From Gordionus sp. m RMFG-2023 (lineage: Eukaryota; Nematomorpha; Gordioida; Chordodea; Parachordodidae), in assembly GCF_954871325.1 (NCBI RefSeq), contig NC_088775.1:57265561-57329560 (forward strand): 64,000 nt of DNA, given 5' to 3'. The position numbers and the translations under genes are program-made. Positions 1 through 11,191 of the stretch are shown one piece after another (position 1 is the stretch's first letter; the number at the start of each line of letters is the position of its first letter). Under the pieces are notes generated by a model. That model had not been told where the DNA came from. It was given only the letters and a program-made list of their open reading frames with translations, and made no database searches.

Positions 1-2360
1 ATTTAATTAAAATCTAGTAATTAGATGCTCTTATTTACTTTTTTTTTGGTAAGTCCATAAAATTTTTTAGAGGATTTTATTATGTAATTAGCTATATTTT
101 CTCCTCCACTTTATTGAAATCACATTTGTGATTTGAATATCCCATTGTGGGTTGAATTATTTTCATTTACCTCTTTTTTGATAAATATCTTTCTATATTA
201 GATTTTGGAATGCCTAAAAAATATATATAATAATATAAATAATCTTACCTGTAAGTAATGATAACTTTCTGACTGAAATGGATATAAAATTAAAGCATTT
301 TCATACTCTTCTGTACAGAAGATTTTTCTATCCTTTTTATTGTAATTCCGCATCACTAGTAAATGATAAAATGAGCTAAAATGGCGTGTCCCAACTACAC
401 TATGACCAACTATGACCGAGCCCACTAACTTTATAAATATCATCCAAAATCATATTAATTCATGTTTATTGATTCTGAAGGTTTGCCAGATTGGAAAATA
501 GGGCATAAACTTTCCTAAAATCTATATATTATGATTTTTAAAGCTTTACTTATAAATAAAAACGATAAAGTTTGCAAATATTTTTTATTACTTTTGGTAT
601 GCCAAAACACATTTTATTCTGTAAAAATTATAATACTAAATATTTTTCAAATCTTTTTTAGCCAATCATGTATGGCGTAATTATCTATGTTAGGCTCAAA
701 TTTCCAGTCTTATAAAATAATAGCTCAAATTATAATTAGAGTGTCCTAACGTTCCCCTGTACTCAATGTACCCCGGTCTCCCCTACTATTTGCACGACCT
801 GACCCGGTTCGTATATGAAAAAAACATTATTCTGCCCTGCCAGGATTTTTTTTCAAAAAATTTCTTCTCTTTTAAAAAAAAATTCGGTCAGGATCTGTAT
901 ATTTTTTCCTATGGCCATGGTTTGTAAAAAAACAGATCGTTTTTCAGCAAATATGAAATCCATATAACAGAACTTTACAAACTATTTTATCTCCCCATTT
1001 GTCATAAAAGAAGTGAACTTGAATTACCACACTTTCAATTCGATTAGTTCTTGGTAATTCCATTATTTCAGGTTCCTCTTGTAATTTAATAATTTAATAT
1101 ATACTTATATAATTATCAATCATTTTATGCTTTCTCCCTGGCAACCTGAATTTAGGATAGAGAAAAAGAGAGATAAAATGATACTTATCTAAAATAAAAT
1201 TTTTCTGTAATTTAAATATTGAATATATCTTTGTTGCTTTTAATTTGATTGAATATCACCTAAAATAATGATTAGTTGAATAATTAATTTGAATAACGTT
1301 GTATTATAAATATTTCCTAAGGATCGAAAAAATGGAAATAGGAAATATGATAAGTGACTAAGTTCTATGATACACAATTTTAAAATGTATCTTATAAACG
1401 ATTTAAAATATTCAGCCCAGCTCCAGTATTTAAAAAATAAAATTTCTAGGTCCGTCCCGGGTATTTAAATACAAATTTTAGGCTTGCCCCTGCCCGGGTA
1501 TGTTTAAAAAATAAAATCGGCCCGGGCCGGGTTTGTAAGTCTCTGATAAATATTTATTCTTATATCTATTATAAAGAATAAATATACAAAACTTGTTCTT
1601 AAATATATGCATAAAATTAAATTCTTAAATAAAGTTTTGTTTGTTTTAGTAGAATTTCTTGGCAACTGAATGATTATCAGCGGTGGGTGGGACAGTTTGC
1701 CTTTAACCGGATGTTTTCATTATGTCTAAATTAGAATATTAATACGTCAATAGTATAATATACAATTCGTAGACGATTTTGTACTTGTAATATATTTTTT
1801 TATAAGAAATGGAATAATTTGTTGCGAAGTAAAATTTATTTCTATAAAGTTATATGTTCGTTATGATAAAGTAATCTATTAATATTAATTTCAAATTTAC
1901 TTAAAAAATTTTCCAGATAAGCCAGATTCCCAATTTTTATCGATTTGGAACACAAATGTTTAATCACCGCAATCATCACATAGAATTATCTGCATGGTTC
2001 AGGATGGCATTTTTTATGAATTTCTTCCAAAGACATGCAGACGCGGTCCGGAACGGGATAATAAAATGGTAGTATTTTTAAAAATCTAGACTAGGATTAA
2101 AGATTTAAAAATTTGGGCTGGGCATAAAAAGTGAAAAAAATTAATAATCCTCAACGCCGCTTTTTAAATAAATTTAAATTATGTCAATTAATCAGTTTGA
2201 AGGGATAATTGAAAAAAAACCTATTCAGACGCATTATTTATTATTATTTTTTATAATTGAATATAATTTTTCACGTTGAAAAAGCCACCGATTGAGATGA
2301 AGGCGTGTCAGGCTTGCCGCCGATTTTTTTATACCTGCGGCTCGGCATGTAGAATTAAAC
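1..2360. other. AT-rich region without a recognisable gene
   Basis: No reading frame here looks like a protein I know; the one at 198-443 on the minus strand is short and of AT-driven composition. Scattered GC-richer islands (about 765-900 and 1395-1548) look like ends of decayed hAT elements. A further GC-richer patch at 2275-2350 is unexplained. Confidence 0.6.
1395..1548. repeat. CCCGGG-rich hAT-type terminal remnant
   Basis: This block carries several GGCCCGGG/CCCGGGT motifs spaced by A/T runs. Its right edge, read on the other strand, is CAGAGACTTACAAACCCGGC, a typical hAT-like end followed by subterminal repeats. The same motif style recurs at 8250-8507, 10823-11183, 26150-26270 and 45397-45864, two of which have near-perfect 8-bp duplications. 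A matching left end may lie near 770 (GACCCGG motif), but I could not fix a duplication. Confidence 0.45.
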
Positions 2361-2908
2361 GATGAAATTTATATAATTCTATATTTCTTCGTTAATAGAG
2401 GTTAGTACTTTAATTAGTTTAGTAGCCCCTTTTAAAATAAAAAAGTTATTAATATACAAAAAAATGGCGAGCGGTCAATTAGTAAATTCAAATTACTTAA
2501 TTAATTTGGTAAACAGTTTAATAAAAATAGTTATACTCTAAAAAAAATTTCGAGGTCAAATTTTGGCCACCAAAATTATGTAAGCACTAACAATGAATAT
2601 AAATTCTTTATGGCTTCGTTAGTAGATATTAGTGCTTAAATCAGTTTACTACACCAACTAAAATAAAAAAATTACTAAAGAAAAAAACAATAAAAACAAA
2701 TGGCGGCTAGTCAAAACGAAAACTATAGTAGTATTTAACATTCGGTTTTCGCCATTATTTAATTTAGTAAATTTGAATTCCGTTTTTTATTTGGTAAATC
2801 GCTATATGAAAAAATAGTTTTATACTAATTAAATATGTAGAGGTCAAATTTGGGCAGCAAAACTATGCTAACGATGAGAATTATATTATTCTTTAGTGCT
2901 TCATTATA

Positions 2909-3020
2909 CAGTGAAACGAGTGTTAATAATCAACTTACAATAAAAGGGGCAAACATATAAGATTTTATTTTAATTTAATATATATTGAAATTAAATATGG
3001 ACAAGCAATTAATTAACAAG
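2909..3020 (+). repeat. left terminal inverted repeat of the mariner-type element
   Basis: This matches the reverse complement of 4530-4640 over about 110 bp with only a few small differences, ending around a GCAATTAATTAACAAG stretch. Long inverted ends of this size are unusual for classical mariners but known for some Tc1-related groups. Confidence 0.9.
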
Positions 3021-3199
3021 TTTAATTGTTGAAAAGAAATGTGTTGGAAATTTAATTTAAAATAAAAAAATATGTTAGAGTAACTATTTATTAATTTTTC
3101 TTAAATTAATTTTAAAAAATGTTTAATATAGAATCTTTATTATCCAATTTAAATAAACTCCCAATCTTCGTGAGAATTCAAATACCAAAAAGAATACAC

Positions 3200-4114
3200 A
3201 ATGCCTGAAAAAAAACAAATAAAAATTTACAACATCGAAAAATACGTCGAAATGTTTAGATAATGGAGATCCCCTTTAAAAGAATACAGTATTCAAAAAA
3301 GAGTAAGTAAGAAAAAATATTTTTCCATAATTGAAAGATACATCATAAGTTTATTAAAAATAACACACTTACTATCCAGAAGATAATAGAAAATTTACCA
3401 CTTGGTAGTTCAAAAACGAAAACAACAATTAGTAATATATCAAAAATATAGGTTGGTCCATAAAAAGAGCTGGCAAGGAACCTGATAGTGCAATTAATAT
3501 TCGTCAAATCTATTGTGTAAAGATCTTAAATATCCAAAGAGAAAAATTATATTTCTTAAATTAAACTGGAATAAACTTGCATGTCGTGCCAATCTAAGCC
3601 TGGGCGCCATAAAATGTCCATCCAATAATAAAAATCCCATCCTCTAAGGGTAAAAATATAAGCACACTTTGTACAATTGGAATTGGAGGAGTAATCCATT
3701 ATAAAATAATCGAAGGAGCTTATAATGGGTTATTATTCCGTGAATTATAAAATAATCGAAGCTTATAATGGGTTATTATTCCGTGATTTTATGACAGAGC
3801 CTATCAGTGTCTTACCAATGCAATTATTGTTATGGATAATGCATCTATCTATAAAAAACAATCTTATAGATGCTTATAAAGATAGGATTGTATACTTATC
3901 ACCATATTCACCTCAGCTAAATCCCATCGAAAATTCTTTTGGAGTCTTGAAAAATAAATATCGAATAATCAATCCCCGCCCTAATTTAAGAGATGAAATT
4001 ATTGGGAATATTATTCTTACACGAATCACGAATTTATTCCTTATAATTTTACTAATTTTTACATCACTGCAAAGCTATTTGGAGTTGGGTTATCGCGGGC
4101 AACTGATTAATTAG
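3200..4114 (+). pseudogene. IS630/Tc1-type DDE transposase relic
   Basis: The C-terminal catalytic part is recognisable: VMDNASIYKK holds the second catalytic Asp, and YLSPYSPQLNPIENSFG is the classic motif before and including the third acidic residue. The two parts lie in different frames near 3860-3880, showing a frameshift. An AYNGLLFRDF stretch upstream is doubled by a direct duplication of roughly 45-50 bp near 3702-3790. The N-terminal DNA-binding part (about 3200-3500) is only faintly coding. The readable stretch near 3725-4114 covers roughly the last third of a usual 330-350-residue protein. It lies centrally between the inverted ends. Confidence 0.8.
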
Positions 4115-4529
4115 GTAATCCTTATAATTGATTTGTATTAATAATTATAATAAATCTTTTAATTTCTAAAAAGGTACCATCATCAAATCCGTGGAACAAT
4201 GGAATATTTCGATAAATTATAATTAAATTTTTTAGGTATTAATTATTTTATAGAAATTATTATAAAAATTTATAGTATTATCATATTTTTATCGAAATAA
4301 ATGGATGCACAAATTACAAAAAATATTATATTTAAGAAATTCTAAAATATTTTCAAATATTAAAAATACTTTTTACAAAAAATGATTTAGAATTTTTAGA
4401 TGAAATTTAATCAAAAATCTTACTTGAGCATTCTCAAAGAAGATCAAAAAAAATTTTTCATTTTTCTTCACAAATTAAATTATATATTTAAAACATACTT
4501 TCTTTTTTTTATTTTAAAACGATTAATCT

Positions 4530-4640
4530 TGTTAATTAATTGCTTGTCCATATTTAATTTCAATATCTATTAAATTCAATAAAATCTTATTATGTTTACC
4601 CCCTTTTATTGTAAGTTGATTATTAACACTCGTTTCACTG
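4530..4640 (-). repeat. right terminal inverted repeat of the mariner-type element
   Basis: Inverted partner of 2909-3020, ending in CTCGTTTCACTG before the TA duplication at 4641-4642. Confidence 0.9.
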
Positions 4641-5042
4641 TAGAGGATAGTGCTTCAATCAGTTTAGTAGTCCCTATTCAAAAATTAATTAAATAAAAAA
4701 ACAGAAATAAGCAACACATGATGGCTTGCCAAACAAAAACTATTATAGTAACATCAAGTTTTCGCCATTATTTAGTGCTTAATTAGTATATTTGAAATCC
4801 GTTGTTAATTTGGTAAACCGCCATATGAAAAAATAATTATACGATAAATAAATGGGTTGCTGCTTTTCTCGGGGGGCTTATTATTTTTTAAAAATTTTTG
4901 TTATTTTTTTATGTAATTTTTTATGTTTATTTTTTATATTAATATTAGATTGGTTTTTTTTCTGATTGGTTAATTTTTTATTTTATTTTTTTATTTAAGA
5001 TATTTCAAAATAGTTTTTTTCTAAAATTTGTATACAGAGTTT

Positions 5043-6256
5043 ACAGTAATAATATGATTTGTTGTAACACATTTTCACAATGTGAAAAAACATTCTTATA
5101 TAGTTAAATAACTTTCCATAATTATTGTGAAAACATTTTGATAAAATTTTTGATATAATTTTTTTAAAATTTTTTTTAAGAGTTTTTATTAACGAAGATT
5201 AACGTCAAAGTTATGAATCGAATATAATTTTTTTATGTTTTGGACCCAAGTTTAAGTGGGAAAATGAGAATAAAAAATTTCTAAGATTTTTAGAATAATT
5301 TTTTTTTTAAATGCATTGTAAATTTTTTTAAATTTAAAGTATTATTACAATATATTAATGTTACTTTTAGTTATCTAAAGAATGGAAATCAGGATAAGAT
5401 AATTGATAATTTCTTAATAAACATAAGTGAAAGAAAATTCGAATTTAGGGTTTCAGATAATTCCTATTTTTTTAATATTTTTTTTTGGTTTTAAAATTAA
5501 ATAAAATTTAAAATTTAATTGTTGTAGTTGCTTTTATTAACCTAAAATGACGCATAACAAAAATCATCGAGATGTGCCACCAACCATTCTACCCATAACG
5601 GAAGCCCCTACACTTCAATTTAACTTTCCATAATTATTGTAAAAACTTGTTGAGAAAAATACATCCTTTTTTAAAATAATAAATGGTTTTTTTTATTTTG
5701 GTATTTCGAATTGATCATAAAAAATTCTAAACAAATAAGAATTATCTGAAAACCCTAAATTCGAGTTTTCACTCATGTTTAATTAAGAAATTATTCAAAT
5801 TTCTTATCCTGATTTCCATTCTTTGGATAGCTAATAGTAAAATTAAAATATTGGAATAATTCTTTAAATTTAAAAAAGGTATTGTAAAAATCTTAGAAAT
5901 TTTTTTTTATATAATATCTTTTAAAATTCTTATTTTTCCACTTAAACTTATGTCCAAAACATAAAAAAACTATATTCGATTCATAACTTTGACGTTTGTC
6001 TTCATTAAAGTTTAAGAACTTTATTATTAAATATTTTTTTTTGAATTCACATTTTTCCACTTAAACTTGTGTCCAAAAAAAACTATTTGATTCATAACTT
6101 TGATTTTAGTCTTCATTAAAGTTTAAAAACTTTAAAAAATTTTAAAAAAAATTTTATCAAAATTTTTTTTGCAATAATTATGGAAAGTTATTTAACTATA
6201 TAAGAATGTTTTTTCACATTATGAAAATGTGTTACAACAAATCATATTAATACTGT
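5043..6256. mobile_element. large foldback (palindromic) element
   Basis: The left arm (about 5043-5465) and right arm (about 5730-6256) are inverted copies. Outer landmarks are ACAGTAATAATATGATTTG on the left and its inverse CAAATCATATTAATACTGT on the right. Inner landmarks are GAATGGAAATCAGGATAAG and CTTATCCTGATTTCCATTC. The right arm carries an internal direct duplication of about 100 bp (two CCACTTAAACTTRTGTCC blocks near 5940 and 6058). The centre holds another copy of the AACTTTCCATAATTATTG motif. There is no coding sequence, so this is a MITE or foldback of unknown superfamily; the exact ends and target duplication are unclear. Confidence 0.8.
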
Positions 6257-6264
6257 ATATAAGG

Positions 6265-6540
6265 GAGGGGGGGGGGGAGGTAGGAATTTTGCCTACAAAT
6301 TTTTTACAAATATATATTTTTTATAATAATTCCGATTATTCCGAGAGTTTATATATAGGAGTGGAATAAGAGGGTAGGAGAATTTAGTCAACAAATTTTT
6401 TAAAATAAATTTTAATATAATTCATAGTTCTGATAATTCTTAGTTCCGATGTTATTAGATAGATTATGTATATATAATATATTCCTTCCATACAAATTTA
6501 ATATTATTTCCTCTTTAAAATGAATATTTTTAAAGTAGGT
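6265..6540. other. AT-rich spacer with a G tract
   Basis: A run of more than ten G at about 6266-6280 starts this spacer. Nothing else is recognisable. Confidence 0.5.
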
Positions 6541-7186
6541 GTATATTGTGTTGTTAAAAAATCGAGTTCTTACGACTTACAACTCGAGTCATAGTCGTAA
6601 AAAACGGCTCCGATTCAAACCGACCAAGGAGCCGCATGAGCCGACACGCTTAGTGTGCTCGTTTAGTCAGCTCGCTTAGTCGGCTCAATTTTTTTAGTTT
6701 TTTTATTTAATAAGTTAATTATAATTTTTGATATTTATTTTTTGACAGTATTTTGTAAAAGGACTCCATTCGAGTGGATTTTTATAAACGGCTAACTCAA
6801 ATGTCTGGTAGGGCTACGATTAATGTGAACAAAAATTATAATATATATCGAAACTAAAAATGGTCTTGACCCGAATTCGATTTCAGGGATTTTAAACTTA
6901 ATTTTGTGGAAATTTTGATAAAAAAAATTAATAAGCCAGCTCAGGAGTTAGCTCAAGCCTTTGGTTCAAGCTGGCTCAAGAGGGCCCAATCTGGTTCAGG
7001 AGTTGGCTCACGGCTCAGGAATTAGCTCAAGCCTTGAGCCGAAATTTATTTATTTGTGATTGGTGTTGTTAAACTTTTGATTCAAGTCAGCTAAGCCCTA
7101 AATTTAGCCAGTTTTTGAGTCGAAAAATAGGCTCGCCAGCTTAATAAGACATATGAGTAGGCTAGTTCAGAATTTGGCTCAAGTCG
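6541..7186. repeat. GGCTC/GAGCC-rich dispersed repeat, split by a hAT
   Basis: Dozens of GGCTCA, AGCTCA and GAGCCG motifs are spread over this block, unlike the AT-rich surroundings. The edge near 6548 reads TGTTGTTAAAAAATCGAGTT. A near inverse of it occurs at 28000-28090 (GAGCCGTAAAAACTCGGC before TTTTTAACAACAC), so this is a dispersed family. The block continues after the hAT insertion, from 8974 to about 9020, with GAGTTAGCTTGAGTT. The superfamily is not known; hAT-like short-motif termini are the nearest comparison. Confidence 0.6.
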
Positions 7187-7539
7187 GCTCAGGACATTGG
7201 CGTAGGCAGCGGGGGGGGGAAGGGGGACAAATCCCCCCCCCCCCTCAAAGCCAAAAAATGCAGATGCCGGATTATATTTTTCAAAAATATTATTGTTAAT
7301 ATTAATTTATATTTGTTAATATTTATTTCTATCTCATATATATATATATATATATATATTTAATTACATTTATTTATCACATTCATCTACTAAGTTATTT
7401 TATCAATCAATTTCGATTTCAAGTTTCCTTAGAGTAATTTACCTATTATTTTCAAATTTTAGTGGCGTAATATTTATCTAAATTTCTAGTCAAATAATAA
7501 TTATCTTTGAAACTCCTTGTCCAACAGGGAGAAAGAAAT

Positions 7540-8620
7540 TGCAAGCTTGTCCAACGAGATCGAGTCTCGGCCACAGTAACATCTATATGGAGTTAGAAGA
7601 GCCGATTATTAATGTTATTACTGAAATATCACAATGGCTTGAGAGAAATATTTCCTCAGAAGCAAGAAAATTATTGGATTCAATACTTATTCCAAATTTT
7701 TTTTCTCATTAGAATGTATTATTTAATTATACAACTATTTTATGTAATACTTTTCATAAACATAACATTGACTTGATTAAGAAGATGAGAATAGCGGAGA
7801 GCATTTTATTAGAACTCAAGGAAATAGAGCTAATGTTGTTGAAGAATTTCATATTTTATATGTTATTGTTGAGTCAAAAGCAGAGCTATACGTGTTTAAT
7901 ATTTGTCCCCCTCGACTTGCAGCAAAGTAAGCTCATCGTCAAATCATTAATATAGAATCAGGAGTATTATAAATCAAATGTCCCCTCTCCCAACCTTTTT
8001 CATATGGTGATAGAAAAAAAATATAAATATTTGTTAGATTTTTATCATGAAGGTGTTAAAATATCTTATGATGCCTTATTAGCTGAATAACTATGATTAA
8101 AAGATTAACTATGGTTGATACAGTCCCAAAAAATTCTATGGATGCTTTTTATTTCAAACACATTTTAGATTATACTCCCAATCATTAAAATGGTTATATA
8201 TATATTAGCAGCTCTTTAGTAAACTAATGAGAGAATATTCACTTTTTTAAGAAGAATAACAGAGCCTTGCAGAGGTACCATTTGCAGGACACAGCCCAGA
8301 TTTTTTTTAAAAATACTTTCCGGCCCGGGTTTTTTTTTAAAAATTTTTTTAAAATAAATTATATTTATTTTTGATTTTTATAGCTAATAATGGCGATTTC
8401 AAATATTTGGTTTTAAAATATACAGCTCGGCCCGGGTATATTTGAAAAAATTAAAATACGGTCCGGCTCGGGGGCCGGGCCTCCAAGTCTGTGAAAAACA
8501 TACTTATGAAATACAACATCTGAAAGTAGATTGAATGATTTCGATCTTTTGAATATTCATAGACATTTAACGCCAAGCAAGGATTGATAATTGAAAAATT
8601 AGCTCAAAACATACAAAATA
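7540..8620 (+). pseudogene. hAT transposase relic (zf-MYM type)
   Basis: Short coding traces follow the order expected for this hAT group. PRLAAKQAHR-like residues near 7915-7945 resemble the conserved PR..RQ.HR segment. TNERIFTFLRRI at about 8225-8250 and TSESRLNDFDLLNIHRH at about 8517-8575 are the two halves of the C-terminal dimerisation motif. They are separated by the GC-rich insert. Several stops and frameshifts lie between the traces, so no protein is made. Confidence 0.65.
8250..8507. mobile_element. hAT-type MITE inside the hAT dimerisation region
   Basis: This GC-rich block starts CAGAGCCTTGCAGAGG and ends AAGTCTGTG, whose inverse begins CACAGACTTGG. Inside are GGCCCGGG and GGCCGGGCC motifs. 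It interrupts a hAT coding motif between LRRI and TYL, a clear nested insertion. The 8-bp duplication is not readable, so the exact ends are uncertain by a few bases. Confidence 0.6.
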
Positions 8621-9039
8621 CAATTATTCCTAAGAAACTTTTTGTATATTAATTTATATTTCCAACATTTAAATTTTTTATACTTTATATATTTTAAAAG
8701 CTCAAAAAATTCAAATTTAAATTTTGGATCATTTAAGTGATTCATATCGTAGGTTATATTCATATTTTATAATTCACATTTTTATTTTATAGTTTTTCAA
8801 TGCCGGTTTATTTATATAATTTTTTTAATTCACATTAGTTTAAAATTGTGTATTAAAAAAGTTATTAATCCTAATAAATTTATGCTTAGTATTTTTAATC
8901 AACAATATTATTTCTTAAAAAAATTTATTATCCCCCCCCCCCCCTTCAGACCAAATTCCTGCGTACGCGCCTGGCTTAGGAGTTAGCTTGAGTTCAATTT
9001 AGAGCCAAAATTTATTTATAAAATTGTGACATTTTAAGA

Positions 9040-10070
9040 ATATAATTATGTAGAATTATTGTTCTACCGAGCATTAATTATTATTTATTTATTTTTAGTA
9101 AAAAAATTTATTTTATTTATATTTAGTTAATATTTTACTATTTTCAACAAAAAAACATATATGATTTAATATTTTAATATATTATTATATTATGAAAATG
9201 GATTTATTTATTTGATGTTTTTTTAATGATATGCTGTTATTGTAATATTATTGTGATTTTCACGCCCAAAATTTTAAACAAGAAATATTTTTTGAAATTA
9301 AAAAAGATTTTTGAACATATTTTGATCTGATAAAAAATTTAAATCAACTTTGTAAATAAATCTTTTTTGAGGAAGAGTTTTTTTTATCATTTTTGTAAAA
9401 TCATTTATTTTTTTAAGTATATTAAAAGAGGTGATTTTTTCTTGTAGGGATTAGTCTGGTAGGCGGTAGTAGTGATTGAGAATATATGAGCTTGGTAAGC
9501 GGTAGTATTGATTGAAAATATATAATTTAGTGTTAACTATTTATCTAGTCTGAATTCTTTCATATATATAAAATTTGTTTTTTTGTAAAAAGATTTTTTA
9601 TGTGTTTGAATATCATTTTACAGTCAAATATATAATTGATAAAATAAATTGAATGTAATATTATCTAATATTAAATTGACACCTCATAACATAACAACAT
9701 TTACAGTGCGAAAATTTTTTTTCTTATTGCAAATAATTTTATTTAAAAAATGGTTTCAATTTATAAATAAAATTATATACGATATGAAAATGAAATATAT
9801 TTAAAAAAACAAATAAGAATTTTTAATTTTAGATGATATCATGGTTTAAAAATATATATTAATTATATGTAAAATATTAAGTAACAATAAAAATATATTG
9901 TAAATTTTTCTCGCATAGTTAAATTAGATATTCATAAATTTAATAATAAAATTTATAATGTTAAAATAATTAGATAGTTTTAAAATTTTAATTAATTTTT
10001 TATAATTTTTAAATAAAAGAAAAATCATTTAATTTGGTAAATATAATGAGAAAGTAAAGGTGATCACTAA
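9040..10070. other. AT-rich region without a recognisable gene
   Basis: Long A/T stretches and short direct duplications, for example TGGTAGGCGGTAGTA-like copies near 9460 and 9492. I see no coding signal, RNA gene or transposon end. Confidence 0.55.
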
Positions 10071-10079
10071 TATGTTTGG

Positions 10080-10657
10080 GATTAAAAATTTTAAACCTAG
10101 AGTAGTTTCTAGATAGTCCAATCGCTTAAATATTGATGCTTCTACGATTGAGATTTTTATAAAATAAATATTTTTACTTCCATTATTGATACATTTTTAT
10201 TTCAATTAAATGAAAGATTTATTAGTCACAATTTTATTTTAAACAGCTATTATTTTCTTTTGTCGGTTGAGTCTAAATTCACTTTAAACGCGAGAGGATA
10301 TTAAGAAATAAATTACTTTGTGATGTCGAATTTTGGTATAAAAATACAGAATAGAGTCTCTTTGAGACCAAAATATGCTTTGCAGGCTCTTTCCATGTAT
10401 AATTGCACTTTAGATACCCTGTCTAATATCAAAACATTGCTTTTTATCTTAGCTACCTTACCAATTAGCACCTGCACTAATGAAAGGTCTTTTTTAACTT
10501 TGAAAAGGTTAAAAAACCTATTTAAGAAATAGCACCGGTGAAAGCCGTTTAAATAGATTCGCTATATTAAATATTTATAAGGAGATTATTCTAGATAAAA
10601 ATTTGATTCTAGATGAATTAGTCAAATCTCAGAGAAAAGTAGACCTCTTTATATAAA
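10080..10657 (+). pseudogene. hAT transposase C-terminal fragment (zf-MYM type)
   Basis: Coding traces run from RQSNRLNIDAS-like residues near 10110, through FLFQLNERF near 10195 and LATLPISTCTNERSFLTLK at about 10440-10500, to GESRLNRFAILNIYKE near 10537-10580 and ILDELVKSQRKVDLF at its end. These are the C-terminal half and dimerisation motif of zf-MYM-type hAT transposases. A frameshift near 10529 separates the ERSF motif from GESRLN, and more changes lie upstream. No inverted ends were found, so this is a fragment. Confidence 0.75.
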
Positions 10658-10822
10658 TTCAAATTATAAAATGCTATATTATTATAATATGATCCTATAT
10701 TATTATAATTTGATCTTAGTCGTAAAATTTTTATATTCAAAACGTAATTATAATGAATTCTTAGTCATAATATTTATATATTATACTATTTTTAATAAAA
10801 ATATTGCATTTGCACTAAGAAT

Positions 10823-11183
10823 TAGTGATCTGCATCGGGTCTAATTTTTCAAGCCCGGCCCTGCCCGAAATTAATAAAAAAGTTTTGCCGGCCCGAACCT
10901 GAAATTTTTTTAAAAAAGTTTTGGCGGCCTGCCCGAATTTATTTAAATATAGAAATTCATTTTTATAATTACTCAAAATAAAAGATATATGTTATATGGC
11001 GTCTAGTTTTTATAAATAAAATCAAATATTTTTATTTTACATAAAAAATTTAACATAAAATTGATATATTTAGATATATATTAAAAAATTTCCAAGGCCC
11101 GACCCAACCCGGCCCGAATTTTTTTAAAAAATATTAGGCCCGACCCAGCCCAGTCCCGATTTTCCTACTTTTGCGGATCTCTA
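10823..11183. mobile_element. hAT-type MITE, 361 bp
   Basis: The left end TAGTGATCTGCATCGGG and right end (inverse TAGAGATCCGCAAAAG) are imperfect inverted repeats. Flanks CTAAGAAT (10815-10822) and GTAAGAAT (11184-11191) form an 8-bp duplication with one difference, as for hAT. Subterminal GGCCCGACCC/GCCCGGCC motifs occur at both ends. It is non-coding and shares ends with 45397-45864. Confidence 0.75.
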
Positions 11184-11191
11184 GTAAGAAT

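Larger units (their letters stand above)
2909..4640 (+). mobile_element. Tc1/mariner-IS630 type transposon
   Basis: A 1732-bp element bounded by CAGTGAAACGAGTGTTAATA and its reverse complement, flanked on both sides by TA (2907-2908 and 4641-4642), the target duplication of Tc1/mariner elements. The inverted ends run about 110 bp and are nearly identical. A transposase relic lies between them on the plus strand. The element is well bounded but the coding region is broken, so it is non-autonomous today. Confidence 0.9.
2361..4850. repeat. tandem repeat, about 230-285 bp unit, interrupted by a mariner insert
   Basis: Three imperfect units are visible. They begin near 2361, 2591 and 2871, and the third resumes at 4641 after the inserted element. 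Shared landmarks are TTCGTTARTAGA followed by TTAGTGCTTAAATCAGTTTA, an ATGGCGR block, GTTTTCGCCATTATTTA and GAGGTCAAATTTGG. The units differ by many substitutions and length changes, so the array is old. The mariner sits exactly in the TA of the GTTARTAGA landmark of unit three. Confidence 0.75.
7195..8973 (+). mobile_element. hAT element (zf-MYM/TTF type), with 8-bp target duplication
   Basis: The left end CATTGGCGTAGGCAGCGG and the right end (reverse strand CAGGCGCGTACGCAGG) are imperfect inverted ends, each followed by a long G run. They are flanked by GCTCAGGA (7187-7194) and GCTTAGGA (8974-8981), an 8-bp duplication with one difference. Inside are traces of a hAT transposase and a (TA)n run at about 7337-7358. 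The first 300 bp match 16737-17115, a second copy of the same family. The element is broken and contains the smaller insert at 8250-8507. Confidence 0.8.

Noticed and set aside
775-1548. One hAT element spanning both CCCGGG-type islands
   Set aside because: No inverted-end match or 8-bp duplication could be read, so only the right island is listed.
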